Part shown: positions 1-6,182 of the stretch, piece after piece
Numbering within the stretch: the first letter of the stretch is position 1
Layout: every line of letters begins with the position of its first letter
Program-made: the position numbers and the translations under genes
The notes under the pieces: model-generated
What the model was told of the DNA's origin: nothing
What the model saw: the letters and a program-made list of their open reading frames with translations, nothing else
The model's database searches: none
Origin: CAYMEV01 sp964389675 [NCBI: uncultured Candidatus Sumerlaeota bacterium]
GTDB taxonomy: Bacteria; CAYMEV01
DNA length: 13,035 nt
Direction of reading: 5' to 3'
NCBI GenBank assembly: GCA_964389675.1
Contig: CAYMEV010000039.1
Span: 1-13,035, forward strand

Positions 1-14
1 CTTCTTTTTCAAAT

Positions 15-152
15 TTAAGCTAATTTTGTGTCCAAGATAATTGGTGGCAGTATATTATCTATTATTCGATTATATGCCGCACAATGTTTGTGTATTTGCA
101 TTCCGCATATCCTTTCATACTGGTGCATGCGATATTCAGAAGCTGTTTTCAT
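15..152 (-). CDS. Possible 45-aa ORF coupled to the upstream nucleotidyltransferase
   Basis: Reading the minus strand, an ATG at 152-150 overlaps the TGA stop of the nucleotidyltransferase gene in an ATGA arrangement, and the frame stays open for 45 codons to a TAA at 15-17. The predicted peptide begins MKTASEYRMHQYERICGMQI and has His, Cys and Tyr residues in its first half and a short hydrophobic ILPPIIL stretch near the end. I do not recognise it. The ATGA overlap is what translationally coupled genes look like, but an overlap of this kind arises easily by chance, and the AAGG upstream lies too close to the ATG to be a good ribosome binding site. It could equally be non-coding downstream sequence. 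Confidence 0.25.
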   Translation of the reverse strand: MKTASEYRMHQYERICGMQIHKHCAAYNRIIDNILPPIILDTKLA

Positions 153-1237
153 TTCCTTATCCATGAATCAAGTTCTGAATTGCTTGAGAGATAATTAATG
201 CTGATTCCCTTATCAGTGATCAGTTTCCTTAATGCATTATCAAATGTCTGCAATAAAGAACTGAATTCCTCCAGCTTTTCTGGATCGAATGAATCGGATA
301 GAACAGGAAGGCCGAATTCCTTTATTGCGCTGTATCCGTCTGAAGGAACTCCGAGCAAAGAGGAAAGTATACCATTTGTTATATCCTGGAAATGCATAGC
401 AGAGATAAAGGCAGTATACTTATCACCTGTTGAGCATGCATTCTTAATCTTGTTTGTTGTGGATAACAATTCTTCATAGAAACCGGCGAATGATTCTTTC
501 CAGTCTGGAAGGGATGAAGCCGCTGACCTTGCTTTTTCAATTACTTCTCTGGTTTTTAGCAGCATTTCTGCAGCAATGCAAAAAGCTCTATCAGTCCTGG
601 AATCAATCAGAGTGTCAACATCTCTAATAAACCCTGAAGGCAGCAGGGGAAAACCTGATAATCTGTCAAGGTCTCTGGTCCAGCATGAAGTGAAAAGCTT
701 CCGGTTTGCAGCTGATAAAGCACTCATAAGCTGGTCAAGGAATCTCTGCTTCAGAATGTTTAGCGGACGAGACTGGCTGTGCATATCAATGACTGTTGCA
801 CCAGATTCTTTAAGCAGGTCAAGCGCCTTATCCATCATGTTCAGGGAATTTGACTCCCCAAGCATATCATCAATCCTTCTTTTATACTCTGTGATCTTCT
901 TCAGATCCTCACTGCTTCTATAATACACTATGATGCACTCTGAAATAACTGTAACTATTCTGGAGAAGTTTGCAAGGGCACTTTCCATTCTCTCCCATGA
1001 TATTGGCCAGAAGTCATAACCAATACCTCCAATTATGAATTGCCTTGATGCTTCATATCCGCGCGGGGTTGCCGGTGTAAAAAAGATATCTATATCACTC
1101 TTCTCATGCTGGGTATTGCGTGCATAAGAGCCATAGACTCCAATAATTGCTATATCTGCCGGATATTCATCTCGCACAAATTGTACTATCGATTCTATAA
1201 TGGGATCACTCTTTTTTCCCATCTCTTCTATCTTCAT
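149..1237 (-). CDS. MNT/KNTase-type nucleotidyltransferase with long helical C-terminal region
   Basis: The N-terminal 90 residues carry the polymerase-beta-fold nucleotidyltransferase signature: G36-S37, ten residues, then D48-x-D50 (GSYARNTQHEKSDID). A third carboxylate is probably D75 in GYDFWPIS. These three acids would bind the two metals for transfer of an NMP from NTP to an acceptor. The arrangement of the third acid resembles aminoglycoside nucleotidyltransferases and MNT domains. Residues about 110-362 look helical and match nothing I can name, so the acceptor is unknown: it could be a small molecule, a protein or RNA. At 362 aa it is much longer than minimal MNT antitoxin proteins (about 100-150 aa), and no HEPN partner is adjacent. 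The start has GGAG 13 bases upstream, somewhat far; the Met at residue 6 is an alternative. It lies 70 bases downstream of the HIT gene on the same strand. Confidence 0.85.
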   Translation of the reverse strand: MKIEEMGKKSDPIIESIVQFVRDEYPADIAIIGVYGSYARNTQHEKSDIDIFFTPATPRGYEASRQFIIGGIGYDFWPISWERMESALANFSRIVTVISECIIVYYRSSEDLKKITEYKRRIDDMLGESNSLNMMDKALDLLKESGATVIDMHSQSRPLNILKQRFLDQLMSALSAANRKLFTSCWTRDLDRLSGFPLLPSGFIRDVDTLIDSRTDRAFCIAAEMLLKTREVIEKARSAASSLPDWKESFAGFYEELLSTTNKIKNACSTGDKYTAFISAMHFQDITNGILSSLLGVPSDGYSAIKEFGLPVLSDSFDPEKLEEFSSLLQTFDNALRKLITDKGISINYLSSNSELDSWIRK

Positions 1238-1307
1238 TTCTGTTCTTTATCTCCAATTGCTCAGCATTATCCCCGGATTACCAGCATCTGGCGAAGTCTG
1301 TCTGTTT

Positions 1308-1778
1308 TTATTCTGAAATTCCGTCTTGTTTAATCAGTTCTTTTCTGATTTTTTCTATCAATTCATTATCTCTATCAAGATCAAAATGTATATATGGCAT
1401 TTTTTCAATATTATATATAAATGGTACTGTTTTTTTCTTTTCGGGCATCTCAGTATCATATCTTGGATGTATATGGGCATGCAGGGCCCTGTCAGTGTTT
1501 CCAAGTATTGAATAATTAATTATTGACGGATTTAGAACATTCATTAAAGCATCACCGATCAATGTCATGTCCGATAAGAACTGCATTCTTTCTGCCATGC
1601 TGATCGCGTTGAGATTATCAACAACAGGGTCCCTCAATAACAGACAATAGCCTTTAAGCCTCTGGTCATCACCAAGTACTGCCCAGCCTGATCTCATTTT
1701 TCCGATTACAGTTTTATTCTCCCCCCTGCGGGCTAATTCTACCCTTTCATGAATAAGTGTTTTATACTTCTTTTCCAG
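1308..1778 (-). CDS. HIT-family nucleotide hydrolase-like protein, probable CTG start
   Basis: The protein contains the histidine-triad motif LHAHIHPRY preceded by ILGNTD, in the arrangement typical of HIT proteins, which hydrolyse or transfer nucleotides from AMP-linked substrates through the central histidine. The first ATG is at 1697, but the frame is open upstream to 1841, and the upstream codons encode residues that look family-conserved (ARRGENKTVIGK leading into MRSGWAVLGDDQ). No ATG, GTG or TTG exists in that stretch. A CTG at 1778 is preceded by AGGGAG seven bases away and would give about 156 aa, a usual length for this family. Conservative gene callers would report 1308-1697 (129 aa). 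The 70-base gap to the nucleotidyltransferase gene downstream suggests one transcript. The HIT assignment is firm; the start is inferred. Confidence 0.85.
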   Translation of the reverse strand: MEKKYKTLIHERVELARRGENKTVIGKMRSGWAVLGDDQRLKGYCLLLRDPVVDNLNAISMAERMQFLSDMTLIGDALMNVLNPSIINYSILGNTDRALHAHIHPRYDTEMPEKKKTVPFIYNIEKMPYIHFDLDRDNELIEKIRKELIKQDGISE

Positions 1779-1826
1779 ATCAAATCTCCCTGTATATATT
1801 TCCTTGTTCCTGTTATGTTGATCTAA

Positions 1827-1883
1827 TAAAAATAACGAGAATCATCATATATATGTTCATATTTTTTAAAACCGTTATTTTTA
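1827..1883. repeat. 11-bp perfect inverted repeat upstream of the HIT gene
   Basis: TAAAAATAACG at 1827-1837 is the exact reverse complement of CGTTATTTTTA at 1873-1883, with 35 bases between. The block sits 49 to 105 bases upstream of the proposed CTG start. The right arm belongs to a longer stretch that is similar, in the same orientation, to sequence upstream of the cyclase gene near 11093-11123. It could be a regulator-binding region or a transcript stem. The AT richness lowers its significance. Confidence 0.35.
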
Positions 1884-1951
1884 AGTTTCAACATCGCTGT
1901 TGGCAGAGGAAATTTGGAATATAGCCGGTTCTGTTTATGGAATGCATTCGA

Positions 1952-3328
1952 TCATGGGATCTTCACAGCCTTATCATTAGCACCTTCCAGTGTGTACATG
2001 GTAAATCCCTCAATATCACCGGAGTCATCCCTTATGAATGTAAATGTATCTGAAGATTCAGGAGTGACGAAAAACCGGTCTACATCTTCATAGAACAGCT
2101 CTAATGTCTCTTTTGGGAAGGTAGAGGTGTAAAAAAGCCTGTTCCCCCTGGTAAAGACAGTATATGTCCAGCTTTTCTCCCATTCCATTGCATATACCCC
2201 TGCATACTGCTCAAGCCTCTCAGCTGGAACAGATAGAGCTTTCCTTGAGATCTTCTCCGGCAGTGAATATTCTTCATCGAAAATTATGGCAGAAAGATCC
2301 TTTGCCAGGGTGGCCATGGGTGTCCTGTCATGATTTGAAAGAAATATTATAGCAGTTCTGCTTTCCGGGAAATAGAGTGTATAAGAGATGAATCCAACAG
2401 CCCTGCCTCCATGGCCTATTATTATATGGTCTTTTATCCTGCCTTTAACCAGACCGTAATCGTTCTCGATCATACTACCATATAAGTCTGCTGAAATGAT
2501 CCTCTTCTGATGTAAGGCACACATCCATTTAAAAAGGTCTTCTGTCGTTGAATGCAGTCCTCCCGCGCCGTATCTGTTATGTATATTCTGCGGCTCATAA
2601 TGAATATGCCTTCCTGCTACTGTGGTGTAGCCCGATGCACAGTTCTTAAAAACATCCCTTGAATTATGATGGCCTGTGCTGTTCATCTCAAGAGGCTTGA
2701 ATATGTATTTCCTGAGATATTCATCATAAGTCATTCCTGAGACCTTTTCAATTATATAGCTGAGTGTAATATAGCCATTATTGGAATATGTATGCCCTTT
2801 CCCCGGCTCAAATTCAAGAGGGAGCTGCATTATCTTTCCTGCCAGTTCTGAAAGAGGTATAATGTCAGTGTCAGTGGTAATATATGCGCCTTCGGATGGT
2901 ATTCCTGATGTATGGTTCAGCATATGCTCCAGTTTAATACCCTCCCAGCGCGGGGCATCAGGGATATATTTAGTCACCATTTCTGAAATATCAAGAAGGC
3001 CCTGTTCCTGCAGCTTCAGGATAGCGGCTGCCGTAAACTGTTTTGTGTTTGACCCTATGGGAAATACAGTAGAAGTCTCTACGGGAACAGAGAATTCAAA
3101 GTCTGCAATGCCATAACCTTTTGATAGAAGTATGGTATCATCCCTTGCAACAAGGACAGAACCATGGAACCTGCCAGCATTTGCAAGCGCTGTCATGTAT
3201 TCGTCCAGTTCTGCTGTAATATTGGTATCTTCAATGCCAGGAATGAAAGTATCCTGCTCACTGTAAGTCATTATTGTCATTATCAGAAAAATAGCCAGTA
3301 AAGTAAAAATTTTCTTTGAGTAATACAT
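1952..3328 (-). CDS. Secreted serine hydrolase, beta-lactamase/DD-peptidase fold
   Basis: This is a class C beta-lactamase-like (penicillin-binding protein/esterase) serine hydrolase of 458 aa. With the start at 3328 the motifs are S93-N-T-K96 (SxxK nucleophile and general base), Y181-S-N183 (YxN) and H306-G-G308 (HGG, in place of KTG). A lysine-flanked hydrophobic segment at residues 8-20 is a Sec signal peptide, with cleavage likely near residue 23; no lipobox cysteine is seen, so it should be exported as a soluble or weakly anchored protein. Residues about 360-458 form a C-terminal beta-rich domain of the kind often attached to these hydrolases. The substrate cannot be read from sequence: peptidoglycan peptides, D-amino-acid peptides or esters are all possible, and true beta-lactamase activity is not implied. 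An in-frame ATG at 3343 exists, but GGGAGG lies between the two ATGs, seven bases before 3328, so the second is preferred. Confidence 0.9.
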   Translation of the reverse strand: MYYSKKIFTLLAIFLIMTIMTYSEQDTFIPGIEDTNITAELDEYMTALANAGRFHGSVLVARDDTILLSKGYGIADFEFSVPVETSTVFPIGSNTKQFTAAAILKLQEQGLLDISEMVTKYIPDAPRWEGIKLEHMLNHTSGIPSEGAYITTDTDIIPLSELAGKIMQLPLEFEPGKGHTYSNNGYITLSYIIEKVSGMTYDEYLRKYIFKPLEMNSTGHHNSRDVFKNCASGYTTVAGRHIHYEPQNIHNRYGAGGLHSTTEDLFKWMCALHQKRIISADLYGSMIENDYGLVKGRIKDHIIIGHGGRAVGFISYTLYFPESRTAIIFLSNHDRTPMATLAKDLSAIIFDEEYSLPEKISRKALSVPAERLEQYAGVYAMEWEKSWTYTVFTRGNRLFYTSTFPKETLELFYEDVDRFFVTPESSDTFTFIRDDSGDIEGFTMYTLEGANDKAVKIP

Positions 3329-3381
3329 GACCGTGCCTCCCATAGTTATTCCAGAGATTTAATCAAAGTGTGCATAAATAT

Positions 3382-3410
3382 ATTTTATTATGCTTTTATA
3401 TCATAAACAA
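3382..3410 (-). promoter_or_regulatory. Candidate sigma70 promoter of the serine hydrolase gene
   Basis: On the minus strand TTGTTT (3410-3405) and TAAAAT (3387-3382) are separated by 17 bases. The -10 box is about 54 bases before the preferred start codon. The -35 matches consensus at three of six positions and the -10 at five of six. In such AT-rich sequence this is only a plausible match. Confidence 0.3.
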
Positions 3411-3447
3411 GGATAATATCCTAATTTACAGGGAAAAAATCTATTAA

Positions 3448-3471
3448 TGCATATGTGCTGACATATATGCA
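3448..3471. repeat. 10-bp imperfect inverted repeat, possible operator or hairpin
   Basis: TGCATATGTG (3448-3457) and CATATATGCA (3462-3471) are reverse complements with one mismatch, separated by CTGA. The outer seven bases (TGCATAT/ATATGCA) pair perfectly. It is centred about 50 bases upstream of the candidate -35 box of the serine hydrolase gene, a typical distance for an activator site. No regulator can be named. Confidence 0.35.
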
Positions 3472-3666
3472 AAAGGATTAGAAGCTGTCTAAAATACGAC
3501 TTTATCACTTTATTTTCTATGACCTGGACACAATGTTTTTCAATATGGCAGTTAACGGTCTGGGGAGTGTGTCATTATCCCCGCAGCAGGCTGTAATGCC
3601 TGAATATATTGCTTTTCTGCGTTTTTGAAATGGTCGTTTTTATTGTTTCTGGTTTTAAGATCCGGT

Positions 3667-4329
3667 TTACTGACAAAGATTTATAAAAGAAGCAAAATCA
3701 ATCAGGAAATGTGTTATGATCAAAACTTTGATATTTCTGTACCTGTAGTAATGATAAGAAAAAATAAGGCCGATCAGAGTGGGGACAATAAACCCAATTA
3801 AACTGCTGTTGCCAATATGGGCAATGCCAAACACTAATGCTGATAAGGAAATTACAGCCCATTTATGCTTAAACAGAATTTCCATCCGTGGCATTAGATA
3901 ACCCCGAAATATAAATTCTTCTACAAAACCTGCTGTCAAGCATCCAAAGACCAGCAGTAATTTGTCTTCGCAATAATAATTTGCCAGGGATTCCAGTACT
4001 TCCTGGCTTTTGGGTATGTGCAGGAGGTCAAAAAGAATCGGTGTTGTAATAGCTACAATTACTGCCCCGGCAAATACAGCAATTACAGATATTGGATAGA
4101 AGTACCATTTTCTGTTGATCTCTTTCCATATAAGGAGGTTTGATCCTTCTATCTTTAATGCAACAAGACAGATCAATCCCAGCAATATCCACATCTTAAA
4201 TTCACTGATCCATGCCGCTGTCCTGCTGTTTCCAAAATCTATCAGGCCAAATAGACCTGTGGTGATTAAGACATCTAAAAGGACAACAATGCTTAACCCA
4301 AGAATTGTGAGTTTTATGGTTTTATTCAT
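3667..4329 (-). CDS. CPBP-family intramembrane metalloprotease
   Basis: The 220-aa protein is mostly hydrophobic, with about six to seven membrane segments, and carries the three CPBP (CAAX protease/bacteriocin-processing, Abi) motifs in order: E137-E138-xxx-R142 (EEFIFR), F167-xxx-H171 (FGIAH) and H207-xxx-D211 (HFLID). In this family the glutamates and histidines line a metal or catalytic site within the membrane, and members process prenylated proteins, secreted peptides or anti-sigma factors, or give self-immunity to bacteriocins. All motif residues are intact, so an active enzyme is likely; the substrate is unknown. The ribosome binding site is weak (AGG about nine bases upstream). No bacteriocin gene is evident nearby. 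It is divergent from the possible 26-codon ORF at 4389. Confidence 0.92.
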   Translation of the reverse strand: MNKTIKLTILGLSIVVLLDVLITTGLFGLIDFGNSRTAAWISEFKMWILLGLICLVALKIEGSNLLIWKEINRKWYFYPISVIAVFAGAVIVAITTPILFDLLHIPKSQEVLESLANYYCEDKLLLVFGCLTAGFVEEFIFRGYLMPRMEILFKHKWAVISLSALVFGIAHIGNSSLIGFIVPTLIGLIFSYHYYRYRNIKVLIITHFLIDFASFINLCQ

Positions 4330-4750
4330 GATTACATGCCTATATTGATAAGTAAGTGATAATTATTAGATAGCTCAGGAGATATAAAATGGCCTGGATT
4401 GCCATGATCAAAATTCATTTGCTTTATAATATTTCCCATAAATCTATCCATCTAAAAAGATCGCAATGAATTCAGCACAGTGTCTTTGCATATTTCCGCA
4501 ATTTGTATTTTTCTCATTAAATAATTCTTAGTGTATCACCCGGGGATGTCAACATTTATATGCCAGCTATATCTGATCTGCTTATATATTATTTTCAATT
4601 TCATGCCTGCAGAATTTTTATTATATTACCAGGCAAAGATAATACCTGGAATCCGGTATTAATTTCAGGGCATGTATTTATTGCAGGGATCTTCTGCAGG
4701 ATCTGCTGAAAAAATATACAGCCCCGGGAAATGCATTATTCAGGATGTCT
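4330..4750. other. Intergenic region between CPBP and ferritin-like genes
   Basis: The only feature I can support is a 26-codon plus-strand ORF with a strong ribosome binding site at 4377-4391. Short imperfect repeats occur (CCAGG/CCTGG near 4631-4654; two GGATCT copies near 4687-4703), but none forms a clear terminator. A minus-strand open frame runs from 4962 to 4678; most of it overlaps the ferritin-like gene in another frame and I regard it as a shadow. Confidence 0.4.
4389..4469 (+). CDS. Possible 26-aa hydrophobic/basic small protein with strong RBS
   Basis: An ATG at 4389 is preceded by AGGAG (4377-4381) with a seven-base spacer, one of the better ribosome binding sites in the window. 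The ORF runs 26 codons to TGA at 4467-4469. The peptide (MAWIAMIKIHLLYNISHKSI then HLKRSQ) has a hydrophobic N-terminal half and a basic, His/Lys-rich tail, resembling small membrane-associated peptides in general composition only. It starts about 60 bases from the divergent CPBP protease gene. It may be a short protein, a leader peptide or a chance ORF; no homologue is recognised. Confidence 0.3.
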   Translation: MAWIAMIKIHLLYNISHKSIHLKRSQ

Positions 4751-5248
4751 CTACATAGGCCAGAAATGATTGTCAAACCATATATTTTCCCTGAGGCGTT
4801 CATCAATTTTCTGAAGGTAGTCAAGATGCTTGTTTTCCCATTCTGACAGCCATTTATACAGCTTTTTTTCTTCGGGGTCATCAGTTGCTTGTGCCTGTTC
4901 TGAATATACTTTGATAGCCTTCTGTTCCATGTTAATTGCTGCAGATACGGCAGCAGCCTCAAAATCTGCAGTACCTATAGCTGATACTATTTTGGTGGTC
5001 AGTATCCTGTCTATGGTGCTCCTCATGCCTTCAAGATCCTGATCCATGAAAGAGCCTGTTTTATTAAAATGCAGGAACTGTTCAGATAGAAGCTCAATAT
5101 GACTCTGTTCTTCCTTTGCCATCATACTGAAAAAATCGCTTATATCCCTGTTTGAGGAATGGCGTGCAAATGATTCATAGAGCGCTTTGCCCCTTTTTTC
5201 CAGAAGGATTGCATTTTTAAGAATATTCATTGATTTTGTTTCAGCCAT
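4751..5248 (-). CDS. Ferritin-like diiron protein (rubrerythrin-type, no rubredoxin domain)
   Basis: The 165-aa sequence is a four-helix ferritin-like domain with rubrerythrin-style metal ligands: E17 on helix 1, E46-E47-x-x-H50 (EEQSH) on helix 2, E97 and E108 on helix 3, and E138-x-x-H141 (ENKH) on helix 4. Proteins of this type bind two irons and act in peroxide reduction, iron handling or redox defence. There are no CxxC pairs, so the C-terminal rubredoxin of classical rubrerythrin is absent and electrons would have to come from a separate partner. The end WFDNHFWPM is aromatic, as in other short members. The start is supported by GGAG 11 bases upstream. It is a cytosolic single-gene unit with a candidate promoter at 5283-5312; no Fur or PerR site was recognised. 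Confidence 0.85.
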   Translation of the reverse strand: MAETKSMNILKNAILLEKRGKALYESFARHSSNRDISDFFSMMAKEEQSHIELLSEQFLHFNKTGSFMDQDLEGMRSTIDRILTTKIVSAIGTADFEAAAVSAAINMEQKAIKVYSEQAQATDDPEEKKLYKWLSEWENKHLDYLQKIDERLRENIWFDNHFWPM

Positions 5249-5282
5249 TTTTAATTATACTCCTTTTTTTCATTCATATAAT

Positions 5283-5312
5283 ATCATACGTAAAATTCAC
5301 AGGATAGTCCAA
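5283..5312 (-). promoter_or_regulatory. Candidate promoter of the ferritin-like gene
   Basis: On the minus strand TTGGAC (5312-5307) and TATGAT (5288-5283) are 18 bases apart, and the -10 box lies about 35 bases upstream of the ATG. The -10 matches five of six consensus bases; the -35 shares TTG only. Confidence 0.35.
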
Positions 5313-5390
5313 TGAATTTGAAGCATGCACCTGACATGATAGCGTATTCCTGCTCTTATCATTTTCAAGGGTATCATATTAAAACGTAGG

Positions 5391-5443
5391 AAGGCAAGGA
5401 ATCCCGAAAATTCTGCTGCCTTAAAGAAGCAGTGAAGGCAGAA
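5391..5443 (+). promoter_or_regulatory. Competing hairpin arms, possible attenuator-like or small-RNA element
   Basis: AAGGCA (5391-5396) can pair with TGCCTT (5417-5422), with an inner GAAT/ATTC stem (5399-5402 with 5410-5413) closed by the loop CCCGAAA. The same TGCCTT, extended to CTGCCTT (5416-5422), is also perfectly complementary to AAGGCAG (5435-5441) across a 12-base loop. TTCTGC (5411-5416) can additionally pair with GCAGAA (5438-5443). These alternatives exclude each other. No T-tract follows, so it is not a standard terminator. Transcription across it is unproven. Confidence 0.3.
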
Positions 5444-5608
5444 CCGAGAAAAAGAATGAATATCAGGCAGACAATAAGAAAGAGAATATGATATCTGGAA
5501 AGAGAAGAACCTTTCTTGTCTTATTATCCTCGAGAAATCTGATACGCTGACCCGCTGGCTTTCATAAAGTCAAAAAACATTATATTTACAAAAGAAAAAA
5601 AGTCATCT

Positions 5609-5878
5609 ATGTTTATCATTCATGGGGTTATTATATATATGGTAAATACCGGGTTTGCAATTGCAAAATTCAAATATTCAAAGGATGATTTCTATGCTGT
5701 TGAGATCATAGAAAGATTCAGCACCTATGAACAGGCATGTCAGGTGTTTGCTCAAATGTCCTATGCAGACTCATCCGGCGGGACATGGCAGGATTGCTAC
5801 ACCTATGAGATCATTGATATAAAAGACAATATTCTTTATTATCACAATAACGGGAAAATACAGACAGTACTGGATTGA
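5609..5878 (+). CDS. Small orphan protein, 79-89 aa
   Basis: I do not recognise this protein. The frame has two candidate starts: 5609 (89 aa) and 5639 (79 aa, MVNTGFAIAKFKYSKDDFYA). The extra ten residues of the longer form look like translated leader, and neither start has a good ribosome binding site, so the shorter form may be the real one. The body is mixed alpha/beta in appearance, rich in Tyr, Asp and aromatic residues (FYAVEIIERFSTYEQACQVF; GGTWQDCYTYEIIDI), with two cysteines that are not in a CxxC pair and no membrane segment. The next gene starts 10 bases after its stop, so the two are probably co-transcribed and perhaps functionally linked. Confidence 0.6.
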   Translation: MFIIHGVIIYMVNTGFAIAKFKYSKDDFYAVEIIERFSTYEQACQVFAQMSYADSSGGTWQDCYTYEIIDIKDNILYYHNNGKIQTVLD

Positions 5879-5888
5879 AAAATACAAT

Positions 5889-6182
5889 ATGAATAAATGT
5901 TCAATATGTTCAGGCCTTAAAGATAAGGAATATGCTTTCAGTAAATACGGGTCCGATATAAATAACGGATATCTGCCCGAGATTTCAAAAAAGCTTATCC
6001 TTGTAAAGGATTTAAAAAACAGCTCATCAGGCAGATTAAAGCAATTAAAACAGTGCCCTGAATGCAGGACTTATTATCTCTATGAAACAGATTATGAGTA
6101 TTTTGCCTTCGGCTCTGAGGACGAAGAATTTTTGACACGCCTTACTGAAAAAGAAGCCCTTGAACTGCTAAATCCGGCATAA
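5889..6182 (+). CDS. Small zinc-ribbon-like protein, 97 aa
   Basis: The protein has two Cys pairs, C4-x-x-C7 at the N-terminus (CSIC) and C56-x-x-C59 (CPEC), consistent with one structural zinc site. After the second pair comes an aromatic acidic segment, TYYLYETDYEYFAFGSEDEE followed by FLTRLTEKEA, which looks like a conserved core of uncharacterised small bacterial proteins, though I cannot name a family with certainty. No enzyme motif or membrane segment is visible; a binding or adaptor role is an inference. It begins 10 bases after the preceding orphan gene and has no clear Shine-Dalgarno sequence, so translation may depend on coupling. Its final 90 bases are overlapped on the other strand by an open frame that I do not call as a gene. 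Confidence 0.75.
   Translation: MNKCSICSGLKDKEYAFSKYGSDINNGYLPEISKKLILVKDLKNSSSGRLKQLKQCPECRTYYLYETDYEYFAFGSEDEEFLTRLTEKEALELLNPA

Larger units (their letters stand above)
3344..3666. other. Intergenic region between serine hydrolase and CPBP protease genes
   Basis: There is no supported gene here. The part nearest the serine hydrolase holds its candidate promoter and a small GGATA-A-TATCC palindrome (3411-3421). A 10-bp inverted repeat with one mismatch lies at 3448-3471. Near 3587-3602 a five-base stem CAGGC/GCCTG lies downstream of the CPBP gene, but it lacks a T-tract and is not a convincing terminator. The plus strand has a 33-codon ATG ORF (about 3532-3633) without a ribosome binding site, which I do not call. 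Confidence 0.5.
5249..5608. other. Intergenic region between ferritin-like gene and small orphan genes
   Basis: This region separates divergent genes. It holds the ferritin-like promoter near 5283-5312 and a set of competing repeat arms at 5391-5443. Short plus-strand ORFs of 25 and 20 codons (ATG near 5312 and 5489) lack convincing ribosome binding sites. No known riboswitch consensus was recognised and no clear sigma70 promoter for the downstream small genes was found. Confidence 0.4.

Noticed and set aside
198-923. Plus-strand ORFs within the nucleotidyltransferase gene
   Set aside because: They are antisense shadows of a gene with clear catalytic motifs.
3480-3500. GAAGCTGTCTAAAA-like sequence resembling some insertion-sequence ends
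   Set aside because: No partner inverted repeat, target duplication or transposase fragment was found nearby.
3562-3602. GGGGA/TCCCC and CAGGC/GCCTG stems downstream of the CPBP gene as a terminator
   Set aside because: The stems are only five bases and no T-tract follows on the relevant strand.
3532-3633. 33-codon plus-strand ORF in the gap after the serine hydrolase
   Set aside because: It has no ribosome binding site or recognisable similarity, and the length is expected by chance.
4678-4962. 94-codon minus-strand open frame
   Set aside because: Most of it overlaps the ferritin-like gene in a different frame on the same strand, and its translation shows no family-like pattern, whereas the ferritin-like frame has full metal-ligand motifs.
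5312-5554. 25- and 20-codon plus-strand ORFs upstream of the orphan genes
   Set aside because: There are no good ribosome binding sites and no recognisable sequence; they probably occur by chance.
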